DNA of 64,000 nucleotides, from assembly GCA_033816765.1 (NCBI GenBank), contig CM066293.1, forward strand, positions 1,426,001-1,490,000, written 5' to 3'. A program made the position numbers and the translations under genes. The DNA is from Nothopassalora personata. Its lineage: Eukaryota > Ascomycota > Dothideomycetes > Mycosphaerellales > Mycosphaerellaceae. Numbering within the stretch: the stretch's first letter is position 1; each line of letters opens with the position of its first letter. The notes under the pieces are model-generated. The model searched no databases and was not told the origin of the DNA. It saw only the letters and a list, made by a program, of their open reading frames with translations. Shown piece after piece: positions 1 to 8,809 of the stretch.

Positions 1-234
1 GTATTCCACATTTCCAAGCTAGAACCAGCAGACCCCAAAACACCATGCCAACAGACATTCCATTTCCAGACGGAAGAAGAAGACGAATTCGAAGTCGAAA
101 AGATCCTGCAAAAGCGAGGTCAGCACTACCTCGTCAAATGGAAAGGATACGACGACTCAGAAAATACCTGGGAACCAGAAAAGAACCTTCAGAACTGTCA
201 GCAAAGGATCAAACAATTTCGGGAACGAGAGTGA
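1..234 (+). CDS. Retrotransposon pol polyprotein, integrase C-terminus with chromodomain (partial)
   Basis: Frame 1 is open from base 1 to a TGA at 232-234, giving 77 residues; the start is outside the window. It opens with VFHISKLEP, matching the VFHVSxLxP step that follows the integrase in chromoviruses. An acidic linker ([12 protein letters not shown]) leads into a chromodomain with the [17 protein letters not shown] core, which keeps the aromatic residues of the methyl-lysine cage. In known chromoviruses this domain steers integration toward histone-marked chromatin. A longer-looking 83-codon ORF in another frame (45-296) is a shadow. The stop lies 6 bp from the end of the convergent antisense ORF. 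Confidence 0.9.
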   Translation, partial: VFHISKLEPADPKTPCQQTFHFQTEEEDEFEVEKILQKRGQHYLVKWKGYDDSENTWEPEKNLQNCQQRIKQFRERE

Positions 235-240
235 CCTACG

Positions 241-744
241 CTATAATCGAACTTCAGAACTCCCGGAGAAGACAAATGGAGACGCCACACCAATAGCCTC
301 CAAGTCTTGGGCGAATGATTCTAGATCCGGAGGAGGATCGATATTCGAGGAGGATACCTCCCGGGAGACGCACGCAATCTTCGCGTTCAGCAGTTTGTTG
401 TTCGCATCCCGGACCTTCGAGTTGCGATCTATCCGCGCCTGGAGCTCCGACATGCGAGAAAACAACCGAAGAGCTTCTCGCGTTGTCTCGTCCATCTCTT
501 TCTTATCGGCCTCGATCCTAGCCGCGAGAGCGTCGTCCACCCGGTCTAGCTTCTCCCAGGAAGAAGTGACGCACTCCTTGCCGCGACGAGCACACTCTGC
601 GCAAGGCATAAGGGAAAAATCCGCGATGTATACGCAGCAACGGCTACGAGAAGAGCAGAAATCGCAAGGGACTGGAGCGTCGAGGGGATTGGCGAGTATT
701 CGTCGATGGCGAGAATGACGGTCGGAGGACTTGCGAGAAGACAT
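241..744 (-). CDS. Antisense retrotransposon-borne protein with Zn2Cys6-like motif and coiled coil
   Basis: An open frame of 167 aa. The first ATG is at 744-742; the frame extends 15 nt further only through a GTG. Residues 27-58 give C-X2-C-X6-C-X10-C-X2-C-X6-C, which fits the spacing of fungal Zn(II)2Cys6 binuclear clusters, although the usual Lys/Arg-rich loop and Pro are not well kept. An Arg/Ser-rich tail precedes it. From about residue 65 to 135 there is a charged, heptad-like stretch (KLDRVDDALAARIEADKKE and on) suggestive of a coiled coil. The frame lies wholly between the pol stop and the polypurine tract, so it is carried by the element and transcribed against pol. A DNA-binding or dimerising regulator is inference; no function is known to me. 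Confidence 0.6.
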   Translation of the reverse strand: MSSRKSSDRHSRHRRILANPLDAPVPCDFCSSRSRCCVYIADFSLMPCAECARRGKECVTSSWEKLDRVDDALAARIEADKKEMDETTREALRLFSRMSELQARIDRNSKVRDANNKLLNAKIACVSREVSSSNIDPPPDLESFAQDLEAIGVASPFVFSGSSEVRL

Positions 745-819
745 CGTTACAGTATCCACGAGGGCGGGGACAACCCTGATTATATCATCTTACTAACACG
801 TGACCGTGAGGACACGGCC

Positions 820-835
820 AAAGGAAGGAGGGAGA
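820..835 (+). other. Polypurine tract of the chromovirus
   Basis: Sixteen purines, AAAGGAAGGAGGGAGA, end 3 bp before the LTR start at 839. A purine tract at this place primes plus-strand synthesis in LTR retrotransposons. It fixes the element's orientation and supports the LTR boundary. Confidence 0.7.
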
Positions 836-838
836 TGG

Positions 839-1216
839 TGTTACGGATCAATATGACGAGGACACTGCCCAGCCAATGGACGCCCTACAGCTCACAGGAA
901 GCAAGGACCAATAAGATATGGCGCGACGCTGCAAGAGCGCGACGGCTGTCGAGCCTGCGCAATGTCGAGCCAGCGCGACACAGCGCGCCTGCCAAGAGCT
1001 TCGAGCCAGAAGCATTCTCCTATGTATTTAGGAACGCTGAGAAACCCTTATGGCTTCGAGGCGTTCAACTCATGTTACTATCTCACTGATTGGAATACAC
1101 CTCTTACTCCAATTATTGCACTTCGCTCTCAGCTCGCCTCAGCCTCTCCAAAGAATACCGCCACGTGACTTGACTTCTCTCCCCCCTTGAGATTAGCCCT
1201 GGAACGAGACATAACA
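839..1216 (+). repeat. 3' LTR of the young chromovirus
   Basis: 378 bp bounded by TGTTA and TAACA, the usual TG...CA ends with a 5-bp inverted repeat. The inner half (about 1024-1216) matches the reverse complement of about 4593-4787, the LTR of the older element. From 1217 the sequence is antisense reverse transcriptase (Val-Lys-Phe-Leu-Gly-Phe, read leftwards), so the LTR edge is an insertion junction. Confidence 0.8.
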
Positions 1217-1950
1217 AAAGCCTAAGAATTTAACTTCTTTCTTATAGAATTCGCATTTCTCGGGTACCGTCTTGAATCCTAATTACGTGAGTCGTTCGAA
1301 GACGTCCTAGACTTGTTTTATGTGTTCCTATAGGGATCCTTTTATATAGACTAGTATATCGTCTATATAGGCAATAACGCATACGTCGAGTAGGTCTCTA
1401 AGTGTTTCGTTAATAAGGTCCTAGTAGGATGCGGGTGCGTTAGTTAATCCCATTAGTATAACTAAGAATTCGTAAAGTCCGTATCTTATTCTAAAAGCGG
1501 TTTTCCATTCTTCTCCTTCTACTATTTGTATAGCATAGAAGGCATCTCGTAGGTTAATCTTCGTATACTAGTCCGATCCGGTTAATCTATCTTATGCTTC
1601 TTCGATGTTAGGTAGCGGGTATCGGTTCTTTATCGTAATCTCGTTTAACTTCCTATAGTCTTGTACGAGTCGTAACTTCCCGTTTACTTTTAGAACGAAC
1701 ATGCATAGAGTTCCTATACTCGAGGTAGATCTTCTTATCTATCCTTTAGCTAGCTTCTCCTTTAGCTATTCTCGTAGGGTCTATAGCTCTTTCTTAGACA
1801 TTTAATATAGGGGTCCCTATAGAGGCTCTTTCCCTAGCTAAATGTTAATCTTGTAATCCTATAGGCGGTGCTTAGGTAAGGAGGTTTTGCCTCTCTCCTC
1901 TTTAAAGAGTCGCGACCACTTACGATACTCCTTAGGAATACTTAACTCTA
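1217..1950 (-). pseudogene. Reverse transcriptase of the RIPed gypsy element
   Basis: The minus-strand frame gives, in order, a KEL-TLREYLKEKLAKG step, [19 protein letters not shown], a DAFYAIQIVEGEEWKTAFR block, LTNAP, and the catalytic YIDD box at 1369-1358 followed by ILVY. These are the standard Ty3/gypsy RT blocks. The frame has many TAG codons where Gln or Trp should be (for example before DYRKLNE and after APASY). It ends at VKFLGF, cut by the LTR at 1216. It cannot encode a working enzyme. Confidence 0.9.
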
Positions 1951-2339
1951 AGATGTTAGTATTCTTCGATGGTACGTTACTTCTATTACTACTAGTAACT
2001 TCGTAACCCGGCGGCCCTACGCTAGTGTCTATCCCGGTCGAAGGTAGTTCTTCTATCCTTCTATTCGGCGTAAGCTATATCCTATTTAGCTATCTCTTTA
2101 CCTTATCTACTAGTAAACGCTACCGCTACGTAGGCTAAATGTCGATAACGTAGTCGCATTCCCTAAATGTAAGTACTCCTCTTCTCTAGTCGATTACTAG
2201 ATTATGCTTTCTTAACTAAGGCATACCTAATACTATGTTATAACTAGCTATATTAGTAACATCTAAGGTAATATTCTCGTAGTACTATTAGATAGCTAGT
2301 AGCAATGGTATCGTCTCCCATTCTACGCTAGGTAACGAT

Positions 2340-2480
2340 AATCCGTTTACCGCGATTAACTCGTAACCCTATTTCTTCTTTAGGGTAGCTAACCCGTTTC
2401 TTCTTACGAAAGACTCGGAGATAAAGTTCCCCGCTACTCCTAAGTCGATTATAACACTGGTTTTATGTCCGTTAACGATT
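2340..2480 (-). pseudogene. Retropepsin (aspartic protease) remnant
   Basis: The minus-strand frame reads VIIDLGVAGNFIS. The family motif is D-S/T-G-A; here the Ser codon TCA has become TTA (2443-2441), a C-to-T change at CpA, so the DSG triad is DLG. Downstream residues (SFVRRNGL, then a TAG, then GYELIAVNG) fit Ty3/gypsy proteases. Confidence 0.8.
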
Positions 2481-2999
2481 GCTTATGTCTAGAAAACTAT
2501 GTTTAATGTCGATACGTGAGCCTAAGTATTATATAACTCCCTCCGGTTGCTTATTCCTAGGGAGCTAATCCTTTTCCCGAATAGTATGTAGTTCGCTATA
2601 CTTCGTGCCTAGAGGCTTTAGCTAGAACCTATAGCCCGTTACCCTATGTCTACACTTATAGTCTATTACGTTCCTAGATCTTCTACGTTTCTAAGTAGAG
2701 AGCCCGTACATACTATACTACTGTTCGTAGTTCGTTTAAGACGAAAGTTCCTACCGGTGTTAAGTATCCGGTTCCTGTTATTTAGCTTCCTATCGGTAGT
2801 CGTTCTATAACGGCGGTTACTAGATTCTCGGTTGTTTCTATAAGTAGGTATCCCTAGGCTATGCCTCGTAGGGTGTCGAGTGTCTTGTTAAACTTAATGG
2901 AGTGTAGCTTCCTTCGTCCGCCTATCTTAGGTAGGAATTCCTCGTGCCTTCTTTATAGGTAGATAATTATGTCGTATAGTTTCTTAAGTGTATCTACCG

Positions 3000-4560
3000 T
3001 AAAGGTAAGTTGTTCGTTGTCGTTGTTAGTGTCGCTCTCTTCTCCTTCGGAGGAATCTTCTTCGCTTAATTCTTCCGGATCCTATTCTTCCTTAATAGTA
3101 TCTAGCCCGGTGGTTTCTTAACTTTCTTCCTATAGTTCTAGTAACTATGATCCGTTCTATCCTAGGTCTTGATTTTCTTTATTGCTTCTATCTTCGTCGA
3201 AGTGGGATTCGTCGATGTCTACTTCTCGGAGCGTAGCGTTTTGCCTATACGTCGCTCCTAGGGTTCCTCGTAGTTGCTAAGGCTAATACCCTACGCCTAA
3301 CTTCGCGGCGTAGTAAACTTAACACGAGTCTTAGTAACAGAATCGCTAATAAAGTCTTCTATAACCATTTCGAGATTCTAATTCGATCTCGTAGTCGACT
3401 CTTCGTGTTATTATGTTAAACTGTCGTAGTTAGTTCTTCGCATTAAATGGAATAACTACCATTTGCTACCTATAGTATCCTCCTCGTCCTTCTAAGGGGT
3501 CTAGGAGAGGCATCGTGCTTTTATTACTAGCTCTCTCCCCCACTCTCCGAGTATAGTCGGTATCTCTTCGAGATCTAACGCTACTCTCAGATTTACTAGT
3601 TCGGGGTTGTATTATATTAAATTGCTCGCGGCGCACTATATTTTTACCGCGGCAATCTCGCGCTATGTAGCCTTCCTTACTATAGGCATAGCATGTAAGT
3701 TTTCCTTTTCCTTTAAAGGGCTTTCCGTAGCCCCTACTCTTATCAATCTTCCGTCCTCGTTAGGTAACGTCTAGTTCCATTAGCTGTAGTCTATAGTAGG
3801 GCTAGCTTTATCGTAAGAATTCTCCCTTCGTAATGTATCCTCCTAAGGGTCTACGATCCGGAGCGTATCCTACTATTCCTCCTACTTTAGAGTCGTATTT
3901 CTTCTCCTAGTGTCGTTCCTAGAGCTAGTTATCGATGTTAATTGACGCCTTTATTAGCTCTTCGAGGTTAGTGATCCGTCCCCCGTGTCTTATTAACTCG
4001 TCCTTAACGGAGTCCTTAAGTCTACGTCGGAACATAGTTATTAACGCCGTCTAGTCCCATCCGGTAATCTATCCGTATTCTTCGAATTTGGCGGCATACT
4101 CTAAAGTAGACGTCTTCTACTTTAGGTATTGAATGATTCGTATAGCCTATTGGACTTCGTTCGAGGTTCTAAAGATTAACTTCGTCTTTTCTTTAAAAAG
4201 GGTGTAGCTCCTAAACATTCTAGTAGGGTCTAATCGTCCTATACCTTTAAGGTATTCCTTAAGGTAAGGTTTAATCCAGTTCTACGCACTTCCGCGAAGG
4301 TACGTAATAGCGAAGATAGTTCTTTTATCGGCATCGACTAGGTTAAACATAAGGTACATATCTATCTAATTAATCTAGTCGTTGAACTTAGCTCTATCTC
4401 TATAGAAGAGGTCCGGCTTAGTAGCCTTAACGTCGTTCCTCCTTAGAGTAGGCTCGTTATCGTCATTAGACTTATCGTCCTTCGTAGTAGTAGTCTATTA
4501 TAGTAGCGCACGGCGGATGCTTCCTACTTCGCTAGGGGCGGGTGTTCCCCTACTAGCTAC
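3000..4560 (-). pseudogene. Gag of the RIPed gypsy element with mutated CCHC knuckle
   Basis: The region between LTR and protease should be gag. A zinc knuckle is readable at 3693-3652: C-Y-A-Y-S-K-E-G-Y-I-A-R-D-C. The expected C-X2-C-X4-H-X4-C has lost its second Cys and its His to Tyr, both explained by RIP-type transitions. The frame has numerous stops. Exact limits are not resolved. Confidence 0.7.
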
Positions 4561-4592
4561 TTAAGTAGCGCTTATCCCAAGGGCGTTTAAAG

Positions 4593-5027
4593 TGTTATTA
4601 TCTCGTTCTAGGGCTAGTCTTAAAAGAGAGATAAGTTAAGTCACGTAGCGGTATTATTCTTTAGAGAGGCTAAAGTAAGCTAAGCAAAGATGAATAATAG
4701 GAATAAGAGTTATATTCTAATTAGTGAGATAGTAACATGAGTTGAACGCATCAGAACCATAAGGGTTTCTAGCGTTCCTAAATACAAAGGAGGTTCGTAT
4801 GCCATCCGGTGTTAGATGTCCGTCTGTCCACTCGACCGGTCGTCTGGTCGTGTAGTCGTGTACGTCTATACGCTACTTCTACGGTCGTGTTCGACTATGC
4901 ACTAAGCGCGCGGTCGTGTACGTAATCCGGGCGTAGGGTCCCTTTCTCTTCCTAGCGATTAGTTCGTGTCTTCTAATTCTTCCTCCCTATACTACGTCCT
5001 ACACCGTCCTTTATCCGAACCGTAACA
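4593..5027 (-). repeat. 5' LTR of the RIPed gypsy element
   Basis: On the minus strand it begins TGTTACGG (5027) and ends TAACA (4593): 435 bp. The first 8 bases equal those of the young LTR at 839. The half nearest gag aligns with 1024-1216; the outer half has diverged more. It is longer than the 378-bp LTR of the young copy. Confidence 0.7.
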
Positions 5028-5339
5028 CTAGATAGGCGTAAGCGTAAGGGTAAGCTATAGTATCTAGTCTAGTAGAAGGACTAGCTAGAGGAGTATAATA
5101 GCTAGGAACCGGCGGAGGGCCTCGCGAATACAAATCGCATAGTAGCCGACTATAAGGCGTTAAGGAGAAGTAAATAAGACTAGCATAGGAGTACTAGAGC
5201 ATAAATAAAACTTTTCTTAACTATAAACAAAATAAAAGCTAAAGAGTAGCGCGCCTACTAGGGGCTACGTAGAGTAGTAGTAGGCGAGGAGCCCGTAAGT
5301 AGCGTGTAAGGCGAGCGCCTCAGTTGTCGTCGTCGCGTA

Positions 5340-6258
5340 GTAACTTAGGTAGAAATACCTAGTCGGCGGCGGTAGTGTTAATGTTCTACGCCTATAGGAA
5401 CTAGGACTACGGTTAGTAGGGTACACGTATACGAGGAACATGCGACTTACGGCGCGGCCGAGTTCGAACAGCCTATTAAGGGCGCGGTTCTACTCCTACT
5501 AGAGCGCGAGGGCTACGGCGGCGGGGGCGGCGGTAGTAGTAGCGGCGGCGGGGGCACGTATACGGGTCTCCCCGGCACGCTTATGCTTATAGGCATTAAA
5601 CTGCCTAATGGCCTATAGAAAGGGTCAGCCGAAGTATAGGAGACGTACTAGAGCCCCCCCCCCGCGAGTAGTAGTCGACTCGTAGGAGCGAAGTAGCGAC
5701 TTACCTCCGTAATGTCGTTACCTAGCTAGGCACATAGGCGGATCTACTCTACTAGCTCCTACTACTAGAGGTCTATAGGCGCCTAGCCTATTATAGCCGT
5801 AAGGAAGTCGCGCTAGGAGCGCGCGGCGCGTAGGCGGCTTACTAGCGAGGCGATAGCGTAGCTAGTATTAGGCTCGCACTTATATCTATTATGCCTATAG
5901 CGGCCGCACTTCTTTAGGAGCTCGCCGGTAGTAACACTATTACAGTTAGCGGCTTCGTCTAGTAAGTAGTTAGTATACGAATCGTAGGCGGCGCGCGTAG
6001 AGACTTACCCTTAACGAAGTATAGGAGGCACCGTATATATATGTTAATCCTTAGCGAGAGCTTAGTAGCGGGCGAGGGCGTTAGTAGCTACGAGGGGGAT
6101 GCTAGTCGCTTACGACTACTAGGCGTTCTAGGTGCGTCGCGTACTAGAGCCGCCTAGCGGCGCTCGTCTTCTACGGTACTAGTAGTACTATCGCTACTAA
6201 TACTACGAGAGGAGGCGGAGCGGCTAGAGGACGGAGGCGAGGAGGGCCCGTTAGACAT
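5340..6258 (-). pseudogene. RIP-degraded gene of unknown function
   Basis: On the minus strand an ATG at 6258 opens a Ser/Pro-rich N-terminus (SNGPSSPPSSSRSASS...) with TAG where Gln is likely. About 85 codons on, a GTAAGT donor-like site falls near 6005. Open, protein-like stretches then follow in other frames: one with AANCNSVTTGELLKKCGRY and a Leu/Arg-rich helix-like part (about 6000-5650), and an Ala/Thr/Pro-rich part ending near 5340. I do not recognise the protein. It lacks RT, integrase or transposase motifs. It could be a host gene caught by RIP leaking from the flanking repeats, a multicopy gene, or an ORF of another element. Confidence 0.45.
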
Positions 6259-6379
6259 AATAACGATAATGCTAGCGAGGCGCTTACGGTAAGGGTGCGG
6301 CGCGGGTACGTAGTAGTAGTATAACGGAGGTAGTGCGCTAGGGAACGTACTAGGAGAATAGGGCTAGGTTAGGCTAGAG

Positions 6380-6386
6380 TTTTATA
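6380..6386 (-). promoter_or_regulatory. TATA box upstream of the RIPed unknown gene
   Basis: TATAAAA on the minus strand, about 122 bp before the ATG at 6258, in a distance range usual for fungal promoters. It supports the view that 5340-6258 was once a gene. Confidence 0.4.
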
Positions 6387-6539
6387 CCCCTAACTAGCTA
6401 CGTCGGTATAGTAACTAAGCCTCACTTACCTATACCTATATAACGACACGCACGTAACCCGCATATGGGCCGTATAGTAACTATAGTTCTAGAAGTACGT
6501 AGGAACCTCTACGTAGCAACTAGCGAGCTAAGGACAGCT

Positions 6540-8575
6540 CGTACGGGAGAGGAGGCAATTGTAAGGGGTAGCCTAGTAGCTAACCCTTACATGTAGCCTT
6601 ACATGTAACATGCGGTCGCGACCGGCTACTAAGCCGCACGTAACGCGTATACGTACACCTTACGACGCGCGATGCGTCTTAAATAAAAGGCAAGAATTAG
6701 TTCATCTACGACTAGCAGGTCGTAGGCGTGCTATACATTACGACATCCCTTAATAAATAGCATTTTAGATAGTCTATCTAGGTAAACTCTATATTTCTTA
6801 TATAGGAGTTCTATAGAGATTAGTATTATATCTAATTCTAGAGAGTAAAGTATATTACGAAGGAGGAGGGTAGTCTCTTAACTAAGATAGTTCTTTATAA
6901 CCTATTCTAATTCTCCTTTAGTTATAAGGGATCCTTACCTAACGGCCTATAAGAAGTATATAGGCCTTAGTCTTAGCCTAACATTTTAAAGGTCTATAAG
7001 ATTATTATAGATATAGAAGGATATACCTATATTATAGACTTTGTCTATTAACATTAGGTTTAATATAGTAGCTACTACCCTTCCTATATACACTAGTTAT
7101 ATAACTGTAATAGCTCCTCTAGACCTCCTATATAGTTATCTCTAGTCGCTATTACTATTAGAGCTATACTCCTAATTAGATAATATATCTAACTAGTTAT
7201 TAATTGCTATAGTAATCCTCTTTCTAGAAGACTTACTACCCTTTACCTTCTTTACCCTATCCTTTAGGGTCTCTCTACCCTTCTTAGACTTATTCCTAGG
7301 ATTCTTCTCTAGATACTACTTATAGTAGTTCGCATTAGTGTACTTATATAAGCACTATATATACTACTTATTATTATTCTTACTTAAGAATACTCTAATA
7401 AAGCTATTACTAGGCTTATAGGTAGTAGGTACTTACTCCTTCCTAAGAGTTATAAATATTCTCTCTAGGGTAGTCAATTCTAGGGGATTATTATATCTCT
7501 ATATCCTAAGCTATTTAATATAGTTTAGGCCTTTAATAAAGTATAGTCTATAGATGCTATCTAGGAGGACAAATAAGGATTTAAGTAGTAACTTATTATT
7601 AACTAGGGAAGATCTAATAAATTGCTCTATAGTAGTCTTATAGTTATATACCTAAGGTTAAAAGTCTTTTATTACGGAACAGTATAGGAAGACCCTAACT
7701 ACTTATTAAGCGAACTAGTACAAGTATAGCGGAAGACTATAGGGAGTAATTAGGTTAAATAGCTATAATTACGGTAAGCGTAAGTACTCTAATTGATCTA
7801 ATTAGATTACTTAGTAATCGGCCTACTTACTCTAATTAGTTACGCTAAGATATAGTACTATATAGACGACGCTTCTTTACGAGTAGATAGAAGCTTCGTG
7901 CTTAACTTATTTTAAGTATATACTATATACTATTTAGGACTACTACCTTCATAACTAATTAAGACATCCCTATAAAGATCTAAGCCCGGGTTATAATAAC
8001 GTATAGCGGTTCCTAACATTCTAGGCATTCTTAGTCGTATCTTAGGGTTGTTTATAAGCTACCCTATTTAGAGCATACTTTAGATTAACCTAGTCTAGGT
8101 TATAGATAATATATTTAACTAGATCCTTCTCTAGTAGTACGCTAATTAGCCTAGATTTCTATATCTAAAACTATACGCCTTTTCTAAGCACCTAGTTATC
8201 CTTAGTAGACCTTACTAGGTTACTAGAGGTATTGTTTCTAAACTCTATATCTAGTCTAGCTCTTTTAGATGCTATACTAGGGTAATAATGCTTAGTACCG
8301 ATATCCTATAGTAGTTCTTAAATCGATTAGATAGTTATCCGTAAAACAAATGTAGGGTCGGGTCTACTAGTAAGGTAAGCTAATCCTTAATAGAGCTTCG
8401 ATAACAATTTAGGTTTTAAATTAAATAGGTAGAGGAGCACTCGGGCTTATAACCTATTATAAATAGGTATTTAATAAGTATAGGCTTCTAGATTAAAACG
8501 ATAGGGTAGATTAGTAACCCTTATAAATTGCTACAGGGTATAAGACTATCTAGCTACAGAAACAGTATAATATAG
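6540..8575 (-). mobile_element. RIP-degraded Ty1/copia retrotransposon, 5' part
   Basis: An AT-rich, TpA-rich block on the minus strand. A gag-like part (about 7640-7200) carries a mutated zinc-knuckle (C-L-Y-K-Y-T-N-A-N-Y-Y-K-Q-Y near 7360-7310) and a Lys/Arg-rich tail. The copia protease region follows (7060-6780). Integrase, RT and RNase H are missing. About 7700-8575 should hold the gag start and 5' LTR, which I cannot delimit; RIP marks stop near 8575, 235 bp before the F-box gene. The left limit is also uncertain. Confidence 0.65.
6780..7060 (-). pseudogene. Ty1/copia protease-region remnant
   Basis: The minus-strand frame gives a degraded D-S-G-A-S-H-H-I-C-N-N block (read as GISFYIYNNLIDL) and, about 60 codons on, NILYSLELDIILIS, matching the NVLYxPxLxxNLIS step that closes copia proteases. 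Stops fall at Gln/Trp positions as expected of RIP. This separates the element from the Ty3/gypsy copies to the left. Confidence 0.65.
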
Positions 8576-8809
8576 TATATGTGTGCCAAGTCCTGAGTAA
8601 CATAGCCATTGGTCACCTGATTCACAACAAATCACAATTGACGGATTCGGAGTGAACCTTGTCGTGCGCTAGAGCTGCGCTCCTTCCATCGTCATTTCGA
8701 CAACTGCGTGTTTCTTGGTCCACAACACTGCAGGATGAACAAGGTCAAAGGCTGCCACTACGGTCTTCCCTTCTGGCCTCGAATGCTTCACCCTTGAGAA
8801 GAGCTGACG

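Larger units (their letters stand above)
1..1216 (+). mobile_element. 3' end of a young Ty3/gypsy chromovirus (non-RIPed)
   Basis: In order, the piece holds the integrase C-terminus with chromodomain (to 234), an antisense ORF (241-744), a polypurine tract (about 820-835) and an LTR (839-1216). The rest lies left of the window. TGG and CAG codons are intact, so the copy has escaped RIP, unlike the elements to its right. The LTR ends exactly where the reverse transcriptase of the minus-strand element resumes, so this copy jumped into that older one. Chromodomains at the integrase C-terminus are known in fungal chromoviruses (MAGGY, CfT-1 type). The left LTR and target duplication cannot be seen. 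Confidence 0.85.
1217..5027 (-). mobile_element. RIP-degraded Ty3/gypsy element, 5' LTR to mid-RT
   Basis: Read on the minus strand from 5027: LTR (5027-4593), gag with zinc knuckle, aspartic protease, and reverse transcriptase up to 1217, where the young chromovirus interrupts it. RNase H, integrase and the 3' LTR are not present in the window. TAG stands where Gln or Trp is expected again and again, and almost no CpA or TpG remains: the mark of RIP. The LTR shares ends and one half with the young copy's LTR, so both belong to related families. Confidence 0.88.

Noticed and set aside
45..296. 83-codon plus-strand ORF at the left edge
   Set aside because: It is a shadow of the pol frame; the chromodomain is read in frame 1 and stops at 234.
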